A stretch of DNA of 64,000 bases from Puffinus mauretanicus (lineage: Eukaryota; Chordata; Aves; Procellariiformes; Procellariidae): contig JAJKFH010002994.1 of the NCBI GenBank assembly GCA_023333565.1, positions 1,426,001 to 1,490,000 on the forward strand, written 5' to 3'. The position numbers and the translations under genes were made by a program. Under the pieces are notes generated by a model. The model saw only the letters and a program-made list of their open reading frames with translations, was not told where the DNA came from and ran no database searches. Of the stretch, positions 21,709 to 34,359 are shown in pieces. Position 1 is the stretch's first letter. Each line of letters starts with the position of its first letter.

Positions 21709-24700
21709 ATCCCCCAAGCAGCAAAGGCCAGCAGCAGCAACATGAGGAGGTACCTTGATCTGCCCCCAAAATCCATGAGTGCAACCCCACTAAGGGTAAC
21801 GACCACCACCCCACATCTGCAGGACTTTTCCACGTAGTGCACCTAACGGGCTCTGCACCCGAGCAGTTTTTCTGTGACCCGGCTAAAACCCGCTCCCGGT
21901 GACTGTCCCCACGTGAACACCAACTTCTGACTTTTCAGGTACTTCCAGTTTTCCTGCACCCGCCACTAGAAGAAGCTGACGGCAACCGGTGCCGCTCTCC
22001 AGCCGCGGGGAGCAGGAATGGGCCGAGAGGCGAGACAGCCGGGGGGTGACGAACCCAACTTCTGCAGAAACGTACCCGAAGCAGAGGCCGGAGACGGTGG
22101 CGAGCGCGAGGAAGTGGCAGCAGCCATCTCGGGGAGGAGCTCTAGCTTATTTATTTCTATGTAGATTCATTTATAACAAATGTTTTGCAGCTCCCACTGG
22201 AGCGGAGGTCCTGAAGGAAACGTAGGTTCATTTTTTTTTAGTTTGTTAAACTCATTTTTTTCGGTTCACCGCAGCCGACGGCGTGGGAGGCGGAGGGGTG
22301 CTCTCGCCGAGCTGCAGCCCCGCGGGCCCCCCGAGCGGTGCCGCGGGCCCTCCTGCAGGAAGCACGGCTCCCAGCCCTGCGGTCTGGCCTCGCTTCAAGC
22401 TCTGTCGTATTCATCTGCCTCTCGTGACTGTTTTGGGGGGAAAAGCGGTGTTTCTGCTGCTGAGCCCCAGGCAATAGTGCTGCCCTTGGCTAGGGTCTGC
22501 CCCGGGGCTCTCTGGCTCACGGGGCTGCGAGTTCCATCAGGTGCCTGGGGAGAACGAATACAATCTGATATTATTAAAATATGACATGGTCTTGGCAAGG
22601 TGCACAGAAGACTCGATGCAACAGATGATCCCCAAAACTCAGGAGTTGCCCTCAAAGCAGCAGGGGCTCGGACCGGACTCCTGCGTCACCCAGCTTGCAG
22701 CCTGGACAGGAGCCAGCTTCCATCCTTGTCACCCTGCTCCAGAGCAAATGCGCTGCCCCTAGAGCAAGGTTTCTGCAAAGAGGGTCCTTCGTGTCCTCCT
22801 GGGCGTGATTTAGGCAAGGCCCTACACCACAAACTGCCTTCATCTGCCCCCGAGAAGGTGAGGCTCTGATTTAACGCTCATTGTTCAGATGAAGAACAAC
22901 AAAGACACACTGAGGTCCCGCTGCGTGACCGGCTGTGTAGAACCAGGAGACCCTCACTTCTTTCCCCAACATCTCCTGACCCCTTTATCATGTTCTGCAA
23001 CCGCAGCGGTTCAGACCAGGGGTCCCTCCAGCCCGGCGGTGGCTCCCCAGCAGTGACCCACCCCACGCGTGAGCCCCTGCCACCGGGCAAGGCCGAGGCA
23101 GGCACCTACGGCGTTTTCCACTAGCACCCTTCCAGCATCTGAGCATTTTATTCAGTAACCTCCAATGATCTCTCCTCCAAGCCCTCGTCTCGGCCGCCCT
23201 TGGGGACGTGCCACCTCCCTGCCCCCACCGTGTCCCCAGGCAGGGCACCCCATGGCTCTGCTCGGCGCCGCGGGAAGACCCACTCCTATTGCTCCTGCTC
23301 CTCCCAGTTTCATCGGATGATGCCAGTCCTTGTACTGGAAGAGAGCGCGAAGATGATGCCCCAGCTCCAAAAGTTAAAGTTTGACAAAGTTGGGAGCGAT
23401 TGAGAACAGAGTTACAAAGGGAACATCTGGCAGCCCCAGTAATAGGCAGCACCAGCCGCCCCACCTATAATTAAGCAATCCATGAAAATTATTAGCGCCT
23501 TGGAGCCATAAATTAGTCAGTCCAACAATTACCGGTGAGGGAAAAGGGTCTGGAGTGAAAACACCCTCAATATTGCAAGTGAAGAGCCCGTGGCTGCTGG
23601 AGCAAGTTGGGCTGGGGGGAGTGGGGCTCCGTCCCTGGCAGCCCCCCCGGTTTGGGGGATTCCCTTCTGCAGCACGTCAGCCCTGAAAGGAAAGGCAAAC
23701 CTCCTTATTTATCTTGGCTTTCCCCACGGTAATAATTTTTGGAGGTAGACAAGCTTAAGAGGGTCATAAAAAGAAGAACAGAGTGGGTTTAACACCTCCC
23801 AAGCTTCTGGGGAGGTTTTTTAGGCACGGCTGCGGTGCGGGAGGGAGAGCAGGGCCCAGCTAGCGCTGCCCGAGCGCATGGAAGTCGACAGCTGCTTTTG
23901 ATTTTGATCTTGTTTCTACAAAAGGAAATTAGGACTAATTCTCCCAAAAGCCGTGGCTTTGCACTGCCGTGCTCCTGGGCTGGGGGCGAGGGGAGTGGGA
24001 CGGCCGGAGCCGCTCCAGAGCCCGTCGGAGCCAGCAGAAAGGCTGCCAGCGACGCTGAACCGACGCCACGCTCCCGGCCCCAAGGATTTTACAATCCGTG
24101 GAAGATTAATCTTTTGTCTCCACTTTGTTCCTCGGAGATGAGGAAAAAATTATGTTTGCTGGAAAGGCTGAGAGAGCAGCCTGTGTGCTGGTAACCAGCC
24201 CCCGGGCTCCGGCGCCGGCGTGTGAAGTAGCGATGGATAATGCACGCTCACCCAGCCCGAGCGCGGGCTAACCACGGCTTTAAGGACTGTCAGCGGCAAT
24301 TACGGCTTGAAGGATGGGAGAAAATGTCCAGGGCTTTCGGTTGGCTGTATTTCATCCTTTTCGCTTCTGCGGTAACATGGTTTAGGGTCCGCATCTGCAC
24401 TTCTGCCTTGGGTCAGGTTCGTCTTAATTCAGCGGGGAGTTACGAGCGGGTGATAGATGCTGGAGCCAGCCCTTGGCGCGTGGATTTAACACGGTTTTGG
24501 GAATCTCATTGCCACCCCCTGAGCTCACCTGCAGCTGCACACTCACGTGGCCCCGGGGGTTGCTCCCAGGAGAGGAGCAGTGAGGCTAAAAAGAACAAAT
24601 TCAGGGTTAACCGCCCCAAACTGAGAGGCTAATGCCACCCAGGAATCTCTTCTGTCAACAGCTCTCACCTTCCTAAAGCAACCCGGGTTATGTGCAGCTG

Positions 24701-26977
24701 CCCTCTGCACTGCTCCAGCACCCTCCCCGGGCTCTGGGGCCGTCACACAAAGTGGCATTAATTAATTAAAGGTGACAGTGCCACTGCCGTTTGCCGCCCC
24801 ACTCCCAGGCTTTCTCCCACCAGATCCCCCCAGTTCACGTGCAGCGAATCCCCATCCACAGGGGAGAGTCAGGAATGGCTTTTTTTCCGCGGCAGCTTTG
24901 ATATTTGCTTTTCCTATGGAGAGAGAAAAAAAAAAAAAAATACTCCTTGAAATAACAGTTTGAGGCTCTTCTAAATGTTACACGTCGGCCGACCTTTTGG
25001 AGCCAGGCTTAGGGGGTTATTTTTAATCCCCCAGCCAGGACTCCCAGCAGCTGCGGGGCCAATTCTGCTCCCCGAGGGCTGGATCCAAAGAGCACCAAAA
25101 CACACTCAAAGGCAGCATCAACCCTCACCGCCGCAACGCTCAGGGTTGGAGCTCCCGTATTTCCACCCTTGTTGGAAATACACACCCTCGGCTGCGCGTC
25201 CTGTGCACCTTAAGGCGGGGTAGGAGCGTGGTGACCGTCGGGATTTGGCTTCTCGGAGCATAAACGCAGCCGTTGAAGGTGGCAGGGAAGCGCCCGCCCT
25301 GCCGTGCATCCCACCGGGGATGGTGCGGATTTGCAGCACGGGGCTGCAACGGTCCCGGCTCTGCGGAACCCACCCGGGGCTATGGATGCAGAGAGATGGA
25401 GATCCTGGAAACCCCTGGCCAGCACAGGATTTCGAGTCTAGGGACAACGCGGAGGAACGGTCCGTACGGACAAGGCTTTTCTGTTGGGAGGTGACGGATG
25501 CACGGGGCAGTCACCCTGTTTTCCAGCTCTGCTCCCACCGCAAATGGCTACGAGGAATAGGATTCCCAGCGTCAGGCAATATTTACAGTGGCAGCTATAA
25601 AGCAGATGCATTGAGGTTGCCTTTCCTTTCGTGGCTCTGTCTGTAATTAAGCTGGAAACGGGGCTTTCCCAATTGCAATGCCCCAGTCAGGGCATTTCTG
25701 GAACGATCGCCCAAGCTCTGCCGGGCAGGATTTGAGCGAGGATCCTGCGGCATTTCCGAACTCCCTGGCGTTTTCCCCACAGCCAGCAGCAGCACACTTA
25801 GAAGTGTCTGTTTATGAATCCAGACCTATGTTGGGCAATTACTATTTTTTTTTAAAACTGTATTCCGATCCCTTTCAAAGGTAGGAAAATACATTAATAT
25901 CCATCGAAGGGGGAACACCGTGACACTTTCTCTGACGCTCAGATGGGTTTTTCCCTGATGCAAAATACCTCCTGGAAAAAAAACCTGCCTTTGTGGCGTG
26001 TCATTCCCAGGGTTTTTGCTGGAGTTTAGGAAACAGCGAAAGCAAATAACACAACAGGAGGCTCCAAGGCAGCGCCGAGCAAGCCGAGAGCCCTGCACGT
26101 ACCTGGAGCTGGGCTGATGTTTGAGGTGGTTAATTCGGTCCTCTCGCTATGGGCAAAATTTCACTCCATATTTCCCTCCAGCAAAAGCACAAGCCAAAAA
26201 TGGAAAAACGTCTGGTTTTAACTAGGCAGAACGAACGATTCCGGCTCTCCATGGAGATGCAACGTTCACCAAGGGGAGGGTAAGGGCTGGCCGGCACGCT
26301 GGGCGCTGAACCAGCACCCGAGGGGTTTTGCCTTTCACATCTACAGCGCTTTTTCTCTCTCCTACCAAGTAGGTATCGCACAGTATCACAGCGCCAGGAA
26401 CCGGCCCCCTCCGACCGCCCATCTCCCTCGAGAGCGGGCAAACACATCACGGCGGCTTCGAAGCCAAAAATGCCGGCGGGAGCTGGCCCCTCCAGCCGGA
26501 GGGATGCAACCCGCGGTGCAAACCGGCCGCGGCGCTGCCCGAAGGGGTGCCCTGGTCCCTCCTGCACCCCGGCCCCGCGGAGGGGTGGGTGCCACGGGGC
26601 CGGGAGGAGGGTGCTCGCCCCAGCATCAAGCAGCCTTTTTGGAAGCGACGGGGACATCGGCACCCGATACGCTGCACAGGATAATTCACCGGAGCTGGGG
26701 TGTTTTTACCGTGTAATTTCTTTTTAAGGCTGGTTCCCAGGTCTGGAGGGTGGGAAATGGGGAAACTGGGGGTTTTGTGACTGCACCGAGTCCTTCCCGC
26801 AGTTTCCTAGGAGGTGGGAGATTGGCTGCCCGCGCTGAGCGGTGCTGAAGGCAGGACCGGGGCTGGTCCCCTGCCCTGCACCATCTCCCCCTGCCTCCCG
26901 TCCCCCTGCAAACCACCGAGGCCACGCTGCAGAGCCCTGGGACTGCCCTGATCTCAGACAGCAGCTGAGCTGCACAG

Positions 26978-27062
26978 GGAAAAATAAAAAGAAAATTTTT
27001 AAAAAATTAAAAATTTTTTTTAATTTTTTTTTTTTTTAAAAATTTGGAAAAAAAAAAAAAGC
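26978..27062. repeat. A/T low-complexity block
   Basis: Alternating A and T runs (AAAATTTTT type) with partial dyad symmetry, about 85 nt long, in otherwise GC-rich intergenic sequence. No element boundary is seen. Confidence 0.85.
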
Positions 27063-30000
27063 ACTGGGGGGCCAGGCCCCATGCCCCCATCCTCGCAGCA
27101 GAGGAAGGGAGCCGGGACGTGCCAGCTTCAGCTCTTCAGCTGTGGAGATCCCACCGTCACATCCCGACCCCGAGGAGGGGACCCTGGACGTGGTTCACTG
27201 GGATGGAAAATAAAACCCATGCACGGCCTGGAGCCGAGCTTTGGAGGGCGGTGAGCATCCCTCCTTCCTCCGGGCTCTTCGCTGCCTCCAAACCAGCAGA
27301 AATGTGCCAAAACGGGACATTTGGTGACATATTTTCAGCGGTGGGGCTTGGGGAAGTGACCTTTAGCGAGGACGGGAACCCTGGCCCAGCCAGCCCTGCT
27401 ATTTTTAACCAAACATCAGGGCGAGCGATGGCGGGTTTCCTTCCTCTTTCTCTTTGGTGAGCGCTGAACAAAGGAAAACCAGATAAACCTCCACAAACCC
27501 TCCACTTTGAGGCAGGGAAGCCCACGAGAAAGAAAAAAAAGGTGACCCAGCACATATCCGTACAGCGTCGGGATGGACGGTTCGGGCTGCAAATTTCTCT
27601 GCGAATGGGGAAAATACAGCGGTGACTCTACTGATGCTTTTTTAGGAAAAAAAAAAAAATGCAACCCGGGGTAAGAGGGACCAGTTTGACTGGGGAGTCA
27701 AGCTGGAAGGAACAGGGGAAAAATAAAAAACAGCAGCATTATTTTTTCCAGAAGTCCCAGGATCTTGTTCCAATGCTTCCTAAACAAAAAAAATGGGAAT
27801 TTTTCCCTTCAAAGCGGCACAGATTTAGCTTTGTTTAAGAAGGGTAGGAATTAAAAAAAAAAAAAATTAAAGGTTTCATTTGTTGTAGCTCCCTTTCCCA
27901 AAGTTTTTCCTTTATTTTTTATCTTGAAAGTAGAACCAAGCCAATTTGATGCCTGCACCAAGAAAATTTCTCAAACACCCCCTGAAAATTTGCCCTGAAT
28001 TACCAACAGGCACCCACAGCTCCGGGACACCTTATTCTTCTGGGTGCATCGATACCCCAAAGCACGTGAGCCCCATCCCTGCCTGCAGGATGGGCAAGAC
28101 AGGACCGAACCCCCTCGTCTTTCCCTGGAAAACCCCAAAATGTTTTGCAGCAAAAAAATCTTTAGAGAATTGGCTGTCAGTCGCCGGTGTAATGACGGCA
28201 TTTACAGCTTCTGATAGTGTCTGTGTTTTGCAGGTAGTCTGCAAAAAAGTGGAAACATTATGTGGAGCGAGATATATATGCATTTAGCTATATATAGCTC
28301 ACAAATATATCGAGCGCTACCTACGCGCAACATAAAAGAAATTGTTTGCCAAATACTTAACATGCTGCTGTCGGTTTCTCCCATTCTCTTCCCTGAAAAA
28401 AAAAAAAATATATATATATCCTACATTAATCAGAGAGCAACTATATAGCATGAGAGGAGCAGCTTTTGGCTCCGCAAAGGAAGAACATGTGCGATTGCTC
28501 AGTTCATTTCGGTTTGGATGCCGAGCCCAGAAACGCTGACGGCTGCTCACGCCGAAGGCGGTGGCTTTTGCGGGAGATGTAAAGGGTTTTTTTTCCCCCC
28601 CACCATTTTTTCCCTGTTTTTTTTCCAGCTTGAGGCATCGGTGATGGTTTCCCGGCTCAGCTGTCACGCCTGAGCATCCCTCCGAATCAAGTTGCTCTAG
28701 TTGTTCTTACCTTCTCGCTGGGCTTGCACCAAGCGGGTTCAGGCTGTGCCTGCGCCCTGCGACCAGGGGCTGAGGAGGTAAAAATAAAGAAAACAACCCC
28801 AAAAACCCAACCCTTTGAAATTCTCCTCTTTGCACGGCTCCAGGGACCGGGGCTTCGGGAGCAAACACGTTCCCGAGATGTTTGGTATCGCCGTGAGCAA
28901 TGACCCTGGTGCTGCCTCAGCGCCCGGAGCCCGGCTGGGATGGCCCTGGGAGAGCTCGGGGGGACTTGCCAGCTTCCCGCAACGCCAGCCACGACTCGGC
29001 CGTGTTTGTGCGGGTCCCCAGCCAGGGCCACCACCCTCGGCACCGCTCGCCATCCCGCAACCCTCCCTGCAGACCCCAAACCTCATGGAAAGCCGCTGCG
29101 GCTTCGCCAAGGGGAAACGTCACGTCTTGTCCTCCTCAAACCACGGGCCAACTCTGCCTGCTTTTATTTTTTTTTAATATATGTTTTTATGAAGGCGTGG
29201 CTTGCTTTGCGCTCCTGCTCTTGCTCACCCGAGCGCAGAGGCTCCATCCCAGCAGGTTCCCTCCATCCCTGGGCTTTCCCAAAAAAATACTTTTCATTTG
29301 CACGCAATTCCCCATGCACGGATGAAAGGGGGGAGCCAGCGGCCCAGAGGAAAAGGCGCCCGCCTTCCCCTGGGCGATCGAGGGTCTGCAAAGCAAAGTA
29401 GCTGCCGAGATGTGCCCCCAGCTCCTTGGGCAGGGGAGAGCGGGGGCTCGGGGATGGTGATGGGATGGAGCCCGGCTTCGCTCGCCGCCCCCGGCACCGG
29501 CGCGGCGGTGGCTGCCCTCGGCGTGGCGTCACTGCGGTCGGGACGTCGGGAACAACCTTGCCACAAAAATCGAAGCCGGGAATCTGAAAATAAAAATATC
29601 ACACATGATTTCAGGCTTGCTGAAAGCATGATTGACTGTTTAATTCCCCCCACACACTCTCCTTTCCTCCTAACCCGGGTGACTCAGCCCTGGCACAGCC
29701 GCGGAGGCTTCTCCTGGCTCCTGCCCTCGCCGCGAGAGAGGAAAACGTACCCTCTCGTAAACGCCGGCAGCGATAATCAAGCCCAGCGCTCGCGGGGCCG
29801 ATCGACTACTGCCAATTAAAACAGAGCCGGTGGTGCTCTCCCACGCTCAGCCCGGGCAGCAAAAGCACCCGCCGCCGCGAGAACGCTCTCCATCGCCCCG
29901 GGGTGCCGCTGCTCCCGCTGAACCCCAAAGCACCCGGTCCGAGAGGGCTGAGGATGCCGAGCGGCTCCGCTGCTGGGCACGGGCACATGAGGCAAAGGCG

Positions 30001-30982
30001 GGACCTGGCGGGGTGGGAAAGCCAAAACCGATGATGTTTAAAATGCCACCCGGCCGGAGCGTTGCTGCCGTGGGTCGGCCTCGGCTTCCAGCGATTGCCG
30101 TGGGAAACGCCCGGGTCTGCGCTGGGCTCGGTGCTCGGCAGCACCAGGCGCGTGGAGGAAAATAAACCCCAAAGCTCAAGGGAAAAAGATGAGACCGGTG
30201 GGGTAACTCATCTCCCAAAGCTGCTTCTTTTATTCCTGAGCAAAAACGCAAAGAGGAAAAGCAAGGCAACAACTAAAAAGCATCGGTCCCGCACCGAGGA
30301 ACTAGAAAAATACTCTTAAAGGAAAACGGGTTCCTTTGGGGTGGCTTGATGCCGGGCTGCCTGCTCGCCTGGGCCATCGGGGCCGGGATGTTTTTGGTTT
30401 GCTTTCATTATTTTTAGTATCTGTAACTCTTCATCATCTACTATGCAAAAGTAGCCCACTACAGGTAGGGAAATAAACCCTCGACTGGCCCCGCTCCCCT
30501 GCCCCGCAGCAATTTTAAAGTTCACCTTTTGCCGATGGCATCACGGCTACCGAGCACAACCCCAGCGATTAAACAGAGCCGACCCCAGCCTCATCCCTCC
30601 GCTCTTTCATTTCCACCTCCCAGCCGTAATTTTGCTATTCTATTTCTGCTCCCTGGCTCGTCCCGGGGCCGGGCAGGAGGAGGGCAGAGGGATGCACTCT
30701 GCCCGCAGCCGCCACCGCGTTTCCCCACTTTCGCCGCTTTGTGCATCTCCCCCCGCGGCGTGGGATCCCCCCCGGTCCCCAGCAGCGTTTTGGGGCTGCG
30801 CCAGGCCCCCCGCACCAACCCACGGGGTTTCGTGGTGCGTGCCTGCCTCTTCTCCTGAAGTCTCTCACACCAATCTTGGCTTTTACGTTCTTTTTACACT
30901 CCAAGTTTCTAGCTGTAGACACGCAGCGAGTGCTCTCCAAATGCAAACCCCAGAAGTCATGCATGTAGAATCCAGCATTTAT

Positions 30983-31006
30983 TTAAAAAAAAAAAAAAAA
31001 AAAAAA
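30983..31006. repeat. Poly(A) tract
   Basis: About 22 consecutive A residues following ATTTATTTAA in intergenic DNA. There is no recognisable retroposed sequence upstream. Confidence 0.8.
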
Positions 31007-34000
31007 GCCATAAATTCATTGCTCTAAGGCTCAAACTCACGGCTCTGGAGGGAAGACCGCACAGGGCATCCCCTGTTCCCGGTGGGATGCGGCTGTAGGA
31101 CTTGGCTTCCTTCAGCCTCCTGAACAGCCGCGCCTGGCGGGAGCTCGGCTCTGCTGGAAGTTCCCGCGTCTCCGAGGGATCGCCGGGAACCCGACCTTGT
31201 CGGCTTTACACAGCGGCAGCACGAAGCCGGGCTGGGAGAGACCCTGCGGGCACGGAGGGGGTTTTTCCACCGCGGGTGGATTTTCCCTGGGAGGTTCAAT
31301 GCAGCACGGAGACGTTTGCTCGGCCCTGGCCAGACCGCGTGGCTCTCCGCAGGCATCCAAAGACCCCCGGCTCTGCACAACAAAATACCCCCCAAAACTC
31401 AAAAGCAAAGGCCGTGGTGGTTCCTTTCTTCTTCCCCAGCCTGGGAAGCGACACTTGCCTATTTTCAAGCTTCCCTGTGAGGCCAGAAGCTCTCTCCCCC
31501 CAGTCAACATGATCGCACGGGATCACGAATCCCCAAGTGCACTTTAAGTAAAACACAAAGAGCCAAATTTACTTTTAAAACTTAAGCATCCAAAGGTGCA
31601 TAAAACCTGAGGGGATTTGCAAGCCACCCAGCCTGCACCTCTCTGAAGACGGAGCGGAGCTGAGCCCTTGTCTCCCACATCAGAAGCAGCCTGTGATAAA
31701 AAGAAAAGGAAAAAAAAAAAAAAAAATCACAAGAACATTTGCTGCTGGAAACTGCTCATGGGAAGGGCGCGATGTCTGGAAGGAGCCTGTGCACCCAACG
31801 TGTGCCAAGGAACGGGATGAGATGCGATATCTCCCCATCCGCGCTCGGTGCAAGATGCAAAGAGCATCCCCCAGTTTGGGGCCACCCTGGGCTCCCGGCC
31901 GGGCACCGCGGTGCCCACCACCAGCACCCTGCACGCCGGCCCTGGAGAAACATAAACCAAACAGTTAAGTAAATTTAATTTTAACACGGTGAGGAGGCGG
32001 CTCTCTGCAGATGGCATCAATACCAGCTTCACTGCCAGCTCCACGGTGTGTCATCGGTTCTGCTCAGCCTTAAGTGATGCAAATATAGAAAACAATGTCA
32101 TTGTTGCTAGGATTTTCGGGCTCCGGCTGCCCGGCCAGGCTGAGAGCGTGCGGCGATGCTGAGGAAGGACGGCCACGAGGAATGGTGTTATTTCAGATGA
32201 GGAGGAAGATGAGTAACTTTTCCAAAGGCTGAGTCCTTCCAGCGCACAAATGCATTTTTTAAATGGCTCAGATCTCAGTTATCAATAATGCTTTCGGCTC
32301 CCGTGGGCCTCAAGGACATCAAAGCGTGGGTCTGCTGTGGGTTTTGGGATGGTGGCAAGAGCCATGCCAAGCGACCCGATGCTCTGGGTTTGCTCGGCCC
32401 CAGCCCCGAGCTCTGAACTCACAGAAACATCTCAACGTCACTGTGCAAAAAACCCAAAAATTGGTATTTATAAACCACCAAACATCCCTATTTACCCTGA
32501 AACGCTCCCCCAGCACCAGACCGACCACAAGGTCAGGGCAGCAACGAGCGGCGAAGCCCCGTTAAACCCCCCCATCTCTCCCCGCGTGGCCAACACACAA
32601 GACATGGCACAAGGCAAACACCCCGGCAGCGGCGAGGACACGGGACAGTGGCTTTGCCATCGCCTGCCCGCACGGCCGCCCCGTGCCCCCCGGCGTGGCA
32701 TCCTCCGCACCGCAGGAGCCGGCCCCAGCCCCGAGCTTTCCCGGGGCATCAGGCACGGCGGTGGGTTCCCACCTCCGCAGGCTGCCCCCAGGCAAACACA
32801 CCTGCAACGAAGGATTTTGACTGTTCCGCTCCCAAAAAACCCCCGATTTCCCCCATGTCATCCAAATTCAGCTGGCTGGAGAGCTCTATTTTTCTCCTTG
32901 CTGTCCCACAGCAGCTACCAGCGGGCATTGCCCTGCCTGCCCGGGGGGTTGCAGGAATACAACAGGCAGCCTCGTATCTCCCGTACCCCTCAAACCAGCC
33001 GGGAATAAAAACCGGTGGTGCCCCCCACCCTGCAAAGCCGTGCCAGCGAGGCCGTTGCACAACACGGGACCGGCGTTTCAGGGCCATGTAGACCCCGTCC
33101 TCACAGTGCTCCGTCCTGAAGCATCTAAAGCACCCGCACAGGATCCACGGGAGGTCTGGGGCTCTTTGGAGCCTGAACCAGCCTCTTTCAAGTCCCCGTT
33201 TTGCAGGGGGAGTTGTGGGCAACACCATCGCTCCACTCAGAAATGGGATTTCTCTTTTAAAAGCTCTGTGCCCCATGACTACCCGCTCCGAAACCGCTCG
33301 GGGGGGGGCACACATCTCCCCGAGGCGATGCCCCCTCCTCGCACCCCCCCACGCTGCCCGTGGCTGCAGGGAGATGCCAGGAAAATTAATTTCCACCTAA
33401 TTAACCGATGATCCCCTATGCAGCCTGGGAATAGCAGTCAGAGACGACTTTGGCCGGGAACTGCAAACCATCTCGCTCCGTCCACCGGCAGCAGGACGCA
33501 GGGCGTCCCTGGCGCGGGGCCGAGAGGATGGGGATGGGAAAGGCGAGGGGAACGGCCTCGCACAGGAAAGCCTGCGAGCGCTCCGCCGTCCAAACATCTG
33601 ACATCCAGCCCCAGCCCAACCAGCTCCTCGTCCGTGAAAATACACAACCGTGACCTATTTCCAGGGAACGCGAGCGCCCGTTTAAACAAATCCCTGATAA
33701 ATGAAGGCAAGAAACCATTTCCTCCTTATTTCCTTCCATTAGAAACGAAACACTGCCATTAATCACCAATAAAGAAATAAAACCCCCTAAACGATCTGCT
33801 AGTGACTGCATGAGTCAGGTCCCTCTCCCCCAGCTCGCCGCAGACCTGACCCCAGGCACGGCCGGGCTAATTCTGGCTCCGCTGAGCCAAACCATCGCTC
33901 TCTCCTACCTTCGCTACATTAAAAAAAAAAACCAGAAGATACGTAGCTGCTGTCGGGCGATGTGCTGGGGTGAGCTGATGCTCAGCCCTGTGGGCACCCC

Positions 34001-34067
34001 CTGTTTTATTGCTCCAATTAATTTAATTTTTTACTCCAATTAATTTTTTTTTTTTTTCTCCCTCCAG

Positions 34068-34358
34068 GAAAAGCTTGTGTGCAAGAGGCCTTTAGGAAAA
34101 ATCAGGCCCCAGACTGGGTACAAGTTACTCCTGGGCAGATTCTGGTTGGACACAAGAGGAAAATTTTTGACAATGAGAACCGTCAGCCGTCGGAATAATC
34201 CCCCCAGGGAAGCGGTGGATTCCCCAACATTGGACACTTTTAAGTTTCGGCTGGACAGGGTGCTGGGCCATCTCGTCTAGACCATGCTTTTGCCAAGAAA
34301 GGTTGGACCAGATGATCCTTCACGTCCCTTCCAACCTTTATTTTACGCTTCTATGAAA
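34068..34358 (+). mobile_element. CR1-type LINE fragment (3' end)
   Basis: The sequence follows the well-known CR1 3' region. A GGGCAGATTCTGGTTGGACA stretch leads into a segment with TGAGAACCGTCAG, then CCCAGGGAAGCGGTGGA, CTGGACAGGGTGCTGGGCCA, GGTTGGACCAGATGATCC and TCCCTTCCAACCT. It ends TTCTATGAA, the CR1-style terminal octamer. The copy is 5'-truncated, as most CR1 copies are, and moderately diverged, so it is an old insertion. CR1 is the dominant LINE in birds and is also present in turtles and crocodilians. The 5' boundary is approximate. Confidence 0.9.
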
Positions 34359-34359
34359 T

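Larger units (their letters stand above)
20850..34060. other. GC-rich spacer upstream of ATP2A3, no gene seen
   Basis: Intergenic sequence between the ATP2A3 promoter and a CR1 fragment. It is GC-rich with scattered A/T tracts, for example at 24928, 26978, 27847 and 30983. Overlapping ORFs on both strands have no recognisable domains and no consistent splice structure. A short AT-rich patch at 23465-23545 stands out and is described under findings. A 20-nt direct repeat lies at 21669-21708. Nothing else can be supported. Confidence 0.6.

Noticed and set aside
32337..33008. 223-codon plus-strand ORF
   Set aside because: No domain, overlapping ORFs on both strands, and no splice or promoter support.
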